Source of the DNA: Candidatus Berkelbacteria bacterium RIFCSPLOWO2_01_FULL_50_28
GTDB lineage: Bacteria; Patescibacteria; UBA1384; 2-12-FULL-50-11
Direction: 5' to 3'
DNA: 64,000 nt
NCBI GenBank assembly: GCA_001774395.1
Contig: MEZX01000002.1
Coordinates: forward strand, 148,984 to 212,983
Shown: positions 49,163 to 57,221 of the stretch, in pieces
How the letters are laid out: each line of letters starts with the position of its first letter
Position numbering within the stretch: the stretch's first letter is position 1
Notes under the pieces: model-generated
Told to the model about the DNA's origin: nothing
Databases searched by the model: none
The model's input: only the letters and a program-made list of their open reading frames with translations
Position numbers and translations under genes: made by a program

Positions 49163-49630
49163 TTAGAACGGTATGTCATCCAGGTTAATTTCTTGGTCGT
49201 CTTTTTTCTCGTCAGCTTTTTTAGCACTCTTCGATTCCTTGGCTGGGGAGCTGTCGTCCGAAGAAATGTCGGCGATGGCGCTAACGGTGCTGGCGTCACC
49301 CTTTGGTGCTAGCGGAATGAAGTTTTCGGCGACAATTTCGGTACGGCTACGTTTGGCGCCGTCGTTGCCTTCCCACGAGTTGGTTTGCAGGCGGCCTTCA
49401 ACGTAAACTTTTTTACCCTTTGAAAGCATCGAGGCGGTTAGCTCACCAAGCCGTCCCCAAGCCGTAATCTCGTGATATTGAGTATCTTCCTTGATGTTGC
49501 CGTCCTTATCCTTCCAGCGACGATTAGTGGCGACGGCAAACGAGCAGACGGTCTGTCCGCTCGGCAGAGCGCGTGTTTCGGGGTCACGAGTAAGGTTGCC
49601 AACGATAGTGGCTCGGTTAAGGCTAAACAT
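49163..49630 (-). CDS. ssb: Single-stranded DNA-binding protein
   Basis: 155 residues from the ATG at 49630; a longer frame upstream overlaps rpsF. OB fold at about 1-105 with MFSLNRATIVGNLTRDPETR and WGRLGELTASMLSKGKKVYV, a disordered acidic and Ser/Lys linker, and the acidic tip NLDDIPF that recruits partner proteins. Overlaps the rpsF end by 8 nt. Confidence 0.96.
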   Translation of the reverse strand: MFSLNRATIVGNLTRDPETRALPSGQTVCSFAVATNRRWKDKDGNIKEDTQYHEITAWGRLGELTASMLSKGKKVYVEGRLQTNSWEGNDGAKRSRTEIVAENFIPLAPKGDASTVSAIADISSDDSSPAKESKSAKKADEKKDDQEINLDDIPF

Positions 49631-49988
49631 CTCGGGGTTTTCTCGATCTTGACGACATCTTTTTCTCTGGATCTTCGCGCCAGGTGGTAATGATGAAGCG
49701 ATTGATCCCACTTTCGTGTCGGAACTCCTCAGTCAGAGCGGCAACATCTTTCCGTTCAAGGGTGAAGAATACTGAAACTAAATTCAACTGACGTTTTTTG
49801 TTGATTGGAAAAGCCAGCGGCTTTGGCCCCAGATCTTCGGCTTTAACAACCTTCGCGCCAGAGGACTTGATGTGACCTTCCAGGATGCTTAAGGCCTTGG
49901 CGCTGTCTTCTGTGAGAGCGCTCACGAGGTAGAGCTGCTCTTCGCTGGCGTCTTCGATAGTCTCAATTCTTTCTTCGGTTTTTTCCAT
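49623..49988 (-). CDS. rpsF: Small ribosomal subunit protein bS6
   Basis: 121 residues from the ATG at 49988; the frame opens 13 codons earlier over the -10 box. Seen: LYLVSALTEDS, the conserved core GPKPLAFPINKKRQ and LERKDVAALTEEFRHESGIN. First gene of rpsF-ssb-rpsR-efp. TACAAT lies 10 nt before the ATG and there is no ribosome site, consistent with a near-leaderless mRNA. Confidence 0.94.
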   Translation of the reverse strand: MEKTEERIETIEDASEEQLYLVSALTEDSAKALSILEGHIKSSGAKVVKAEDLGPKPLAFPINKKRQLNLVSVFFTLERKDVAALTEEFRHESGINRFIITTWREDPEKKMSSRSRKPRDV

Positions 49989-49998
49989 TCTAAGCGAT

Positions 49999-50027
49999 AT
50001 TGTAGCCAACTTACGGTTGATCTTCAA
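49999..50027 (-). promoter_or_regulatory. rpsF operon promoter
   Basis: Minus strand TTGAAG (50022-50027), 17-bp spacer, TACAAT (49999-50004). Confidence 0.7.
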
Positions 50028-50048
50028 CCCCGCACCTAACAGTTGACG
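50022..50048. repeat. Inverted-repeat family copy upstream of rpsF
   Basis: CTTCAACCCCGCACCTAACA then GTTGACG, inverted relative to 50139-50163 and related to the pair flanking the GIY-YIG gene. It covers the rpsF -35 box. Confidence 0.5.
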
Positions 50049-50138
50049 GCATTTTTCTCACTTTTGCCTAACTTGAAACAGTGAAATTTGGAGATATCTG
50101 GCTCCCCGAAGCTGTGGGTGATGCCGGGAGAGCAAAAG

Positions 50139-50163
50139 TTCAACTCTTAAGTGCGGGGTCAAG
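50139..50163. repeat. Inverted-repeat family copy at the recombinase 3' end
   Basis: TTCAACTCTTAAGTGCGGGG then TCAAG. It encodes the last residues (DPALKS) of the recombinase. The paired copy lies at 50022-50048. Confidence 0.5.
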
Positions 50164-51078
50164 TGCGTCGCCTCTTTTTGTGTCGTGAAAACGATGATGG
50201 GCTTCGCGCAGGCTACGGTCGGTCACGTGGGTGTAAATTTGCGTCGTCGCGACCGACGAGTGGCCAAGCAGAGCCTGAACCGAGCGAAGGTCGGCGCCGT
50301 TTTGCAGCAAGTCGGTGGCAAAGCCGTGACGAAGTTTGTGCGGGGTGACTGGTTTACTCAAGCCGGCTTTGAGCGCCAGAGTGTGGAGAATGCGCTGGAC
50401 GGAACGGGCGGTGAGCGATGTTTTGTTGCTGTCGAGACGGCTATTGGTGTAGTGTCTGATGAAAACAAAGGGGTTGCTATCGCTGCGTGACTCCAAGTAA
50501 TCGGCCAAAATCTCGAGCGCCTCGTCGGATAAGAATACCGGTCGAACTTTGCCGCCTTTGCCCTTAACTGAAAATTCGCCTTTCACTAGGCTGACCTCGT
50601 TTCTTTTTAGCGCCACCAGCTCGCTGACCCGTAGGCCCGTCGAAAAGAGGGTTTTAACAATGGCCCGGTCCCGTTTATCGGTTAATCGTTCGCCCGCAAT
50701 CGCCGCGTTGAGCCGTTCCATATCATCAGCGCTAATAAACTGAATCTGTCGCTGGCCGGTTTTGCTCAACGGTATTTTAGCGATCGAAATTACATTGGCT
50801 TCCGACATCGAGAGAAACCGTAGCAGCGAGCGCAGGGCAATTAAGTAATAATTTCGGCTGCTCGGCCCAAGCGGCGGCGTGTGCTTGGTGGCAAGATGCT
50901 CTTGAAACTCTAAAATGTCGTCGCCGCCGATTTTCTCAACATCGATTAGTTTGGCTTCAAGTGCCCAGGCAGAAAAAGAATTTAGGTAGTGCTCGTAATT
51001 GCGCAAAGTGTACGGGGAGTAGTTGCGTCCCACTCGGCAGTAGCGCAGGTATTCCTTAACGGCGCGCGTGATGGTCAT
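50140..51078 (-). CDS. XerC/XerD-type tyrosine recombinase
   Basis: 312 residues. N-terminal SAM-like core-binding domain (about 1-95) and C-terminal catalytic domain (about 115-300) with all active-site residues: R in STGLRVSELVAL, K in GKGGKVRPV, H-x-x-R in HKLRHGFATDLL, H in LLGHSS and nucleophile Y in IYTHV. Size and single copy in a core-gene setting suggest chromosome-dimer resolution at dif, but a role in cassette or element integration cannot be excluded. The 3' end carries the repeat at 50139-50163. Confidence 0.9.
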   Translation of the reverse strand: MTITRAVKEYLRYCRVGRNYSPYTLRNYEHYLNSFSAWALEAKLIDVEKIGGDDILEFQEHLATKHTPPLGPSSRNYYLIALRSLLRFLSMSEANVISIAKIPLSKTGQRQIQFISADDMERLNAAIAGERLTDKRDRAIVKTLFSTGLRVSELVALKRNEVSLVKGEFSVKGKGGKVRPVFLSDEALEILADYLESRSDSNPFVFIRHYTNSRLDSNKTSLTARSVQRILHTLALKAGLSKPVTPHKLRHGFATDLLQNGADLRSVQALLGHSSVATTQIYTHVTDRSLREAHHRFHDTKRGDALDPALKS

Positions 51079-51104
51079 TTCTTAATCTTTCCAGTCTGGT
51101 TGGT

Positions 51105-51133
51105 TTTGCTTTGGGCTAAACATTAGCTACACT
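51105..51133 (+). promoter_or_regulatory. Promoter of PAP2 gene
   Basis: TTTGCT (51105-51110), 17-bp spacer, TACACT (51128-51133), 10 nt before the ATG. Confidence 0.5.
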
Positions 51134-51143
51134 TTAACACGGA

Positions 51144-51722
51144 ATGTCACTACTGGACTTGGATTACCGCCTAACCTTTTCGCTTTTTAACTTTGGCAAC
51201 TCGAGCGAGTTTGTGAAATATCTGTCGCTTGGCTTAGCGGCAGTTTTTGCCTACGGTCTGCCACTGGTTCTGATCTGGATGTTCTGGCGCGGCGCCAAAA
51301 ATAGGATTGATAGCATTAAGCTTTTTTTGCTGGGAATTTTTACTTGGAAAATTTTCAACAGTGCCGTTGGAGCGTATTATTACAACACTTGGGGATTTCG
51401 CGATCGGCCCTTTAGCTTAAACGGCACGGTGGAGCTATTTTTTGAACAACCGCAAAAAGCGTTTCCGTCCGATCACGCCGCGCTGTTACTGGCGGTCACA
51501 GCCGGGTTTTTCTTCTATCGCTACCCCAAATTGGGCTGGTGGTTTTTAGCTGGGACAATTCTGAGTAGTCTAGGACGAATCACGGTAGGATTTCACTACG
51601 TAGGAGACATCTTGGCCGGCTGGGTCGTTGGCCTGGTCGCGGCCGCGTTGTTTATCGCTTTAGACAAGCCGCTGCACCGCACTCTGGAGCGGTTGCTTAC
51701 GCGAATCGGTCTGCTAAAGTAG
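51144..51722 (+). CDS. PAP2-family membrane phosphatase
   Basis: 192 residues, about five helices. The three PAP2 motifs are present: RDRPF (about 90), PSDHAALL (about 109) and SLGRITVGFHYVGDILAG with the catalytic His and Asp. Bacterial members of this size often recycle undecaprenyl pyrophosphate for cell-wall synthesis; the substrate here is inferred only. The gene is immediately followed by a second PAP2-like gene. Confidence 0.88.
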   Translation: MSLLDLDYRLTFSLFNFGNSSEFVKYLSLGLAAVFAYGLPLVLIWMFWRGAKNRIDSIKLFLLGIFTWKIFNSAVGAYYYNTWGFRDRPFSLNGTVELFFEQPQKAFPSDHAALLLAVTAGFFFYRYPKLGWWFLAGTILSSLGRITVGFHYVGDILAGWVVGLVAAALFIALDKPLHRTLERLLTRIGLLK

Positions 51723-51740
51723 AGAGGATTTAAGGGGAGG

Positions 51741-52331
51741 ATGAGCGTAACAAGATTAGCTAATTTTATTTCGATTGCTGCCAACCCGGTCCTGCTACTG
51801 CTAGGGGCGGTAATGGTGGTTATTAACCATTACGTTGACTCAACCGCCACCTTTTGGCATCACAGCGGTTACGCGGCACTCCTTTTGGTAGCCCCGGGCG
51901 GCTTGTACACAATTTATCTCTGGCGAAAGGTTGGCGAAATTGATCTAGATATCTCGAATCGTGAAGATCGGATTGTACCGATGATGCTAACAATTCTGGG
52001 CGCCGTAGTTGGTACAGCGCTACTGGCGCGCAGCCAAACTACGAGCGCAACGCTGGAAACGATGAGTTATGTCTTAGTTGCCCTGCTGATTACCCTTACC
52101 ACCATTACTCTGGTGTGGAAGATTAGCATTCATACTGCCACCCTGTCGGCCCTTGCCACCTTAATGGCCTATTTTGGTGGGTTGAATTACACCTATTTCT
52201 TTATTCTTCTTATTCCAGTTGCTTGGGCACGAACGGTGTTGCACCAACACACAAAAGCCCAGCTTCTGGGTGGGGCAATCTGGGGGGCTCTCGTCACCTG
52301 GATACTGGCCTGGTTTTTCTCCGGCCGCTAG
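51741..52331 (+). CDS. PAP2-superfamily multi-helix membrane protein
   Basis: 196 residues, six predicted helices. Residues WKISIHTATL and ARTVLHQHTKAQLLGGAIWG resemble PAP2 motifs 2 and 3, and NREDRIVPMM fits the first. The match is weaker than for the gene before it. A lipid-phosphate phosphatase role is plausible. GGGGAGG directly abuts the ATG, an unusually short spacing. Confidence 0.7.
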   Translation: MSVTRLANFISIAANPVLLLLGAVMVVINHYVDSTATFWHHSGYAALLLVAPGGLYTIYLWRKVGEIDLDISNREDRIVPMMLTILGAVVGTALLARSQTTSATLETMSYVLVALLITLTTITLVWKISIHTATLSALATLMAYFGGLNYTYFFILLIPVAWARTVLHQHTKAQLLGGAIWGALVTWILAWFFSGR

Positions 52332-52386
52332 AGCAACTTATTACAGGTTCATATATAGTTCTCTTCTGTAGAGCTCGAACAACGTG

Positions 52387-52392
52387 TATAAA
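52387..52392 (+). promoter_or_regulatory. -10 box, leaderless gene
   Basis: TATAAA, 6 nt before the ATG at 52399; TTCTGT lies 17 bp upstream as a poor -35. Confidence 0.5.
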
Positions 52393-52398
52393 TTAGTT

Positions 52399-53088
52399 AT
52401 GGATAGTAACACTACTTTAGTGGCACAACAAGAAGAGTGGAACAAGGTTGTCAAGGACTTGGAAGGCGAGAATCTGAAACTTGCTTCATATGACAACACC
52501 CTCGTTCCCCTTCTTGGCGACTTAACGGATAAGAATGTTCTTGATTATGGGGCTGGGCCAGGCGTTCTAGCTCTCGGGTTAAAAAAGCTCGGAGCAAAAA
52601 TTAAAGTATGGGATATAAATCCCGAAATGCGTAAAAAAGCTAGCGGTAAGATCGGGACAGAGAACACTTACCAAAACCTAGAAGACATACCACGAGATCA
52701 CTTTGATTTTATTATTTGTAATCTAGTACTCTGTATTGTCCCCGAGAGTGAGGTTAGGGCTATTATTGGTAATATAAAAGAACTATTAAACGAAAATGGG
52801 CTGTCATATATCGGGTTCTGCAATCCCAAGATATTCGACATCAAAGAATCAAACCTCGACTTCCGCTTCCCAACTGGTAATAAATACGATGATAATCACG
52901 ACTATAAAAAGGTCAAGAAAGAAGGTGGCTACGAGATCATTGAGACTCACAGACCAATTGAGTGGTATGAAAAGGTTTTTGCCGAATCAGGCTTGGAACT
53001 AGTTGATACCCACTTCACTCCTGAATACGAGCTCGAAGGCGAAAAGATTCAAGATTTCGTAATCTTCGAGCTTCGTCGTAAGCCTTAG
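52399..53088 (+). CDS. SAM-dependent methyltransferase
   Basis: 229 residues from the ATG at 52399; a GTG five codons upstream lies within the promoter. Class I fold: VLDYGAGPGVLALGLKKLGA (motif I), IKVWDINPEM (motif II), FDFIICNLVLCIVPE (motif IV/V). Substrate unknown; a general small-molecule type. Codons are more AT-rich than the neighbours, as in the next gene, which may point to recent acquisition of the pair. Confidence 0.82.
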   Translation: MDSNTTLVAQQEEWNKVVKDLEGENLKLASYDNTLVPLLGDLTDKNVLDYGAGPGVLALGLKKLGAKIKVWDINPEMRKKASGKIGTENTYQNLEDIPRDHFDFIICNLVLCIVPESEVRAIIGNIKELLNENGLSYIGFCNPKIFDIKESNLDFRFPTGNKYDDNHDYKKVKKEGGYEIIETHRPIEWYEKVFAESGLELVDTHFTPEYELEGEKIQDFVIFELRRKP

Positions 53089-53103
53089 CATCTGTTTGCT
53101 CGA

Positions 53104-54060
53104 ATGCTCGAACGAGACAGCTACATGACCGATGAGATGCCTGAGCACCTCGAAGCTGACAAAAGTCGGTTACTAGATTCAATCGATTCAAGACACGAGG
53201 GACTCGATATTGAGCAAGTAAATTACTTTCTCGGCTCATACGGACTTAAGCCCAGGGAGTCTGTCATTTTCTATGATGAAGATATTGACCAGTTAAAAGA
53301 GGTACTTCCAGAGGACCGAAGTTTTCAGACGTTTCTGGATGACGCAAGGGGACGCAGATGTGGCGCCTACTTTCCAAGATACCAAACATCCCTTCTTCGT
53401 CGGCCCAGGGAGTATGAGGCAACGAATGGTCCAGTAGTAACCGAGGGATTCCTGGTTCATGAACTCAGTCACTCTACGAGCGAACTCGCTAGCTACAAGA
53501 TAACTGATTTGGGAGATGAAATAGGCATTAGCGTTCCGCGATGTGGACAAAATGTCAGCGGCGAGGGAAAGAGTTGGGGAAACTTCTTCGAAGAAGGCTT
53601 TGCTGAAATGATGAGAGCCGAATATGTAAAAACTTTCCAAGGGGAAGCAGAAAGGGTAAAACTTCTAACTCGGCTGGGCAAACCTTCAGAATCAACCCTT
53701 GATGCGTCGATACCATCTTCGTACCGAGATCTAACATATTACATTCCACTCAAGTACGCTTATATAACCCCAGACAACAATAATGTACAAATAAGCGTCA
53801 CTACAATGGCTGGCATGGGCTTGGAGCTAATATGCAAGAAGGAGCCTCGGCTCTGGAACGCTCTAATCAGCGCCCGAAAGGAAATGTCAGGACTACGGGA
53901 AGTTCCTAAAATTATCAATGGTTTAAAAAGTGGACTCTATACCGACTTAAGAGCACTGGGATATAGCCGGGAAGATTTCTCTGATGGCTACAAGAAGATT
54001 GTAGACAGTCTGTTCGACGGAAAATTAAGCCTAAACGACCAAGGAGATATTAATATTTAG
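53104..54060 (+). CDS. HELSH zinc-metalloprotease-like protein
   Basis: 318 residues from the ATG at 53104; ATGs at 53125 and 53137 are alternatives. Contains the zinc motif HELSH (about residue 121) and, about 40 residues later, EEGFAEMMRAEY, which fits the third zinc ligand of gluzincins. No signal peptide, so probably cytoplasmic. No closer family recognised. It is 15 bp after the methyltransferase gene on the same strand and shares its AT-rich codon use. Confidence 0.7.
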   Translation: MLERDSYMTDEMPEHLEADKSRLLDSIDSRHEGLDIEQVNYFLGSYGLKPRESVIFYDEDIDQLKEVLPEDRSFQTFLDDARGRRCGAYFPRYQTSLLRRPREYEATNGPVVTEGFLVHELSHSTSELASYKITDLGDEIGISVPRCGQNVSGEGKSWGNFFEEGFAEMMRAEYVKTFQGEAERVKLLTRLGKPSESTLDASIPSSYRDLTYYIPLKYAYITPDNNNVQISVTTMAGMGLELICKKEPRLWNALISARKEMSGLREVPKIINGLKSGLYTDLRALGYSREDFSDGYKKIVDSLFDGKLSLNDQGDINI

Positions 54061-54115
54061 GTGGTCACTTTGGCTGAAAGCTACAGTTCTAACATCCTCC
54101 ACGATTCGGAGGTAG

Positions 54116-55228
54116 CTAGATTTCCAAATCTTTGACCGGTTGCTGAATTGGCGTGCTTGACGCTGTGGGCGGAGCCGGGGGCGCTTGGAACGGCTTGTTC
54201 ACGTTGACGCTAGGCGGCGGAGGTGGCGGCGGCGGCAGAGACTCTCCTGGTTCAACGATGGTTTTTGGCGGACTGTCGAAAGTAATAGTTGATCCCGTAG
54301 ACACAGCTGGAGCCGGTTTTGGCTGGTCAGTAGTAAAAGGCGTGGCCAGCGGGTTGGGAGGCGGGGGGCCGAGCGGTGGTTTAGGTAATGAGGGAGCCTC
54401 TGGTGGTTTAGGAAAAGCGGGGGCTGTAACGTTCGGGCTGCTAGATAAGGTGTTCGGCGCCAAAGCTGGTGGAACTGTCGGTAGTGGGGGGATGGGTGGT
54501 GTTGTAAAGGCCGGTTTCGGTAGCGGCGGTACTGGCGGCGCGTTCACGGGAGGTGTAAACGGTTGAGGCGCACTGTTGGCGATAGTTGGCGGCATTGGCG
54601 GCGGGGTTGGTGTAGGGGCAAACGCCGGTTTCGGTGGTACTAACGGCCAAGCGGCGGCGGCTTTTGGCGGGGGTACGGCGGCGGGAGCGGAGCTCGGCAC
54701 TGAGGGGAACGGAAAGGAGGGTCTGACGGTGTCTTGACCGGTCCAAGACGGATCAACTTTTGGTTTTTCGATAATCTCTTTTGGCGGCTCAGCAGCGGCT
54801 GGTGCGATCTTCGGCTCGTAGTTTACTGGTGGGGTATTGGTAGCCGGCGGCGTGCTAGCAACGATAGTCGCTGGTAAGGCGACAACCGCGACGTTCCCTT
54901 GGGATCTCATCCCGTCGTGTATAGGCGCTGGGGCGTTGAAAATCGGCGCTTTTTCTTGTGGCTTTGGTTCGGGTCTAGATGGCTGATGATTAGACTTGAA
55001 AGCCGGTTTAGGTGGCGCAAAACTGGTCGAGTGACTGTCGGAAACACCGTTGCTTCGGCCGATTAATTCTTCAAGGTAACTAATGTTGACCAGCGCGATT
55101 GTTGGCTTACCGCCCTTTGTGAGGACGTACATGCCTTCTTGGGCCGATTCAATATCAGAAACGAGACGACTAAAATTGTCTCTTGCGTCAGTTAACGGCA
55201 CTATTCTGTCGATTGGTACACTAATCAT
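54116..55228 (-). CDS. Phd/YefM antitoxin-like domain fused to a proline-rich tail
   Basis: 370 residues. Residues 1-58 are a Phd/YefM-type DNA-binding antitoxin fold: IVPLTDARDNFSRLVSDIES and KGGKPTIALVNISYLEELIG. The other about 310 residues are disordered and Pro/Ala-rich, with runs such as ESLPPPPPPPPS. Normal antitoxins are near 80 residues with a toxin gene beside them; none is seen on either side (a plus-strand metalloprotease-like gene and a divergent M16 gene). Perhaps an exapted transcription factor with a protein-binding tail. The polyproline runs should make it EF-P dependent. Confidence 0.82.
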   Translation of the reverse strand: MISVPIDRIVPLTDARDNFSRLVSDIESAQEGMYVLTKGGKPTIALVNISYLEELIGRSNGVSDSHSTSFAPPKPAFKSNHQPSRPEPKPQEKAPIFNAPAPIHDGMRSQGNVAVVALPATIVASTPPATNTPPVNYEPKIAPAAAEPPKEIIEKPKVDPSWTGQDTVRPSFPFPSVPSSAPAAVPPPKAAAAWPLVPPKPAFAPTPTPPPMPPTIANSAPQPFTPPVNAPPVPPLPKPAFTTPPIPPLPTVPPALAPNTLSSSPNVTAPAFPKPPEAPSLPKPPLGPPPPNPLATPFTTDQPKPAPAVSTGSTITFDSPPKTIVEPGESLPPPPPPPPSVNVNKPFQAPPAPPTASSTPIQQPVKDLEI

Positions 55229-55357
55229 CGTTTGCCTCCGGCAAACTCAGAATTCTCACAGTGTTGCACTAGATTCGAAATCATCTTCCCCCTTAATACA
55301 ACGGTAGCCGACCACTAATTTGGTGTCAAATAATACACCCGTAGCGGCTCCAATATA

Positions 55358-55386
55358 TTCAGTTTAGTTGATAATTAAGGTACAAT
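55358..55386 (+). promoter_or_regulatory. Promoter of M16 peptidase gene (leaderless)
   Basis: TTCAGT (55358-55363), 17-bp spacer, TACAAT (55381-55386), 7 nt before the ATG. Confidence 0.65.
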
Positions 55387-55393
55387 CGGCAGC

Positions 55394-56671
55394 ATGAGTA
55401 CACCACGCATTAGCGAACAAACGCTCGGCAACGGACTGAAGGTAGTTGCCATCGATCTGCCCGGATTCCATTCCGTTACCAACTTTTTATGCATTCGTAG
55501 CGGCTCACGCTACGAAGATCAAACCAACAATGGGGTGGCTCATTTTCTGGAGCACATGGTTTTCAAAGGTACCGAAAAATTTCCTGACACATTAAGCGTG
55601 GCCCAATCGATCGAAGGAATCGGCGGACATTTTAACGCCTGGACTTCCAACGACCATACCGCCTATTGGAATACCGTGCCGCACGACGAATGGCAGCGCG
55701 GGATCGAAGTGCCGTTTGAGCTGGCATTCCGCCCGTTAATGAGAACAACTGATCTGGAGCGCGAACGCGGGGTGATAGTTGAAGAAATCAGACGCATGCG
55801 CGACGAGCCAGCCAGCTACGTTGACGATATTCTGGGTTCGGTACTTTTTCCCGATAGTAGCCTGGGTCTTTCCGTGATTGGCACAGAAGAGCGCATCAAA
55901 AAAATGACCCTGGAACAGTTCCAAGACTACCGCGCCAAATACTATCACAGCGCTCAGAGCGTCTTTGTCGTTGCGGGCAATCTTCACGGTAAGGATATCT
56001 TTGCCGAAGTTGAGAGACTGACCAAAACGCTTCAGTCCAAACCAGTCACCAAGCCCAGTTTCGTTAGCTCGCCCAGCAGCAAAGCGGTAAAACTTCATAC
56101 CAAAAAAACCGACCAGACCCATTTTATGCTGGCCGTAACTGACCCAACTTTGGGGCTGCACGGACCCGAGCAGTACGTGGCGACAATCCTGAACGCCGTG
56201 CTGGGCCAGGGAATGAGCTCCAGATTGTTTTTGAACATTCGTGAACGTCAGGGCTTGGCTTACGCCATCCGATCGTATTTCTCGCCGTTTGAAGACACCG
56301 GGGTAATTCAAATTTACGGCGGGGTAAACACCGAAAAAGTCAGCGCCACGCTGACCGCGTTGGAGCACGAGCTGAGCCGTCTGCAAAACGAGCCGGTTGG
56401 CGCCGACGAGCTATCCAAAGCCATCAGGATGGTCACAGGTTCGTACGATTTGACTGCGGATTCTCCGTCAGAGCTGGCTCGGTGGTACGGTTCAACCCGT
56501 TTAATGGGACTTGACGATAACCTTGAGCAGTCAAAGAAAGAGCTTGAAGCGGTGAGCGCCGAGCAGATTCAGGAGCTTGCGAAAAAAGTCCTGGGCAAAG
56601 AACGCCAAGTTATCGCCGTTATCGGGCCGTACGATGACGACGCCCAGTTCCGAAAATTTCTTAACCTCTAG
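55394..56671 (+). CDS. M16 family zinc peptidase (processing-peptidase type)
   Basis: 425 residues. The inverted zinc motif HFLEHMVFKG (about residue 51) with downstream Glu in RERGVIVEEIRRMRDEPASY is intact, so it should be active. The second half is the inactive M16_C domain with the R/Y pair in RERQGLAYAIRSYFSPFEDT. Single-domain members like this act as dimers on small peptides or proteins. Cytoplasmic, no signal peptide. Leaderless by promoter position. Confidence 0.93.
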   Translation: MSTPRISEQTLGNGLKVVAIDLPGFHSVTNFLCIRSGSRYEDQTNNGVAHFLEHMVFKGTEKFPDTLSVAQSIEGIGGHFNAWTSNDHTAYWNTVPHDEWQRGIEVPFELAFRPLMRTTDLERERGVIVEEIRRMRDEPASYVDDILGSVLFPDSSLGLSVIGTEERIKKMTLEQFQDYRAKYYHSAQSVFVVAGNLHGKDIFAEVERLTKTLQSKPVTKPSFVSSPSSKAVKLHTKKTDQTHFMLAVTDPTLGLHGPEQYVATILNAVLGQGMSSRLFLNIRERQGLAYAIRSYFSPFEDTGVIQIYGGVNTEKVSATLTALEHELSRLQNEPVGADELSKAIRMVTGSYDLTADSPSELARWYGSTRLMGLDDNLEQSKKELEAVSAEQIQELAKKVLGKERQVIAVIGPYDDDAQFRKFLNL

Positions 56672-56691
56672 GAAACTAACCCAGCCGGTTA

Positions 56692-56697
56692 TATAAT
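56692..56697 (+). promoter_or_regulatory. -10 box of ndk (leaderless)
   Basis: Perfect TATAAT ending 6 nt before the ndk ATG. Confidence 0.65.
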
Positions 56698-56703
56698 CAA
56701 GAT

Positions 56704-57219
56704 ATGAGAATTGAGCAGACACTGGTGTTAATTAAACCCGACGCGATTGAGCGATCGCTCGTGGGACGCGTCATAACTCACTTTGAACAACGGGGGCTAA
56801 AATTACTTGGATTGAAAATGCTAGTTGCTTCTAAGGAATTGGCAAAAAGTCATTACGGGGATTTCGTCGAGCGCTACACCGTAAAGCTAGGCGCCGAGAA
56901 GGCTAATAGCATTATGGACGAGATGGTCGGCTTTTTAACTTCCGGCCCGATTATTGCCATGGTTGTTGAGGGCATTGGCGCTGTGGCCGTGGTCCGAAAA
57001 ATAGTTGGCTCTACTTACCCCAGTGAAGCAGCCGCCGGAACGATCCGTGGCGATTTTGCCCACGTTTCGCAGGATTACGCCAACGCCAAGGGTATTACGG
57101 TCAAAAATCTTGTGCACGCTTCGGGCTCACCGGAGGAAGCCGAGATTGAAGTGAAGCTGTGGTTTGCCGAGAGTGAACTAATTCAGTACGACTCAGTTCA
57201 CGACCGACACGTTCTCTAG
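56704..57219 (+). CDS. ndk: Nucleoside diphosphate kinase
   Basis: 171 residues, somewhat longer than the usual 140-150. Balances NTP pools. Seen: TLVLIKPDAIERSLVGRVI at the N-terminus and the phospho-His motif NLVHASGSPEEAEIE. The extra length lies in a segment near residues 50-65 and the C-terminus. Followed after 2 bp by the glycosyl-phosphate transferase gene. Confidence 0.94.
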   Translation: MRIEQTLVLIKPDAIERSLVGRVITHFEQRGLKLLGLKMLVASKELAKSHYGDFVERYTVKLGAEKANSIMDEMVGFLTSGPIIAMVVEGIGAVAVVRKIVGSTYPSEAAAGTIRGDFAHVSQDYANAKGITVKNLVHASGSPEEAEIEVKLWFAESELIQYDSVHDRHVL

Positions 57220-57221
57220 CG

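Noticed and set aside
54153..54566. Glycine-rich 137-codon plus-strand ORF
   Set aside because: Exact antisense of the proline-rich tail of the 54116 gene; GGN codons are the complement of CCN.
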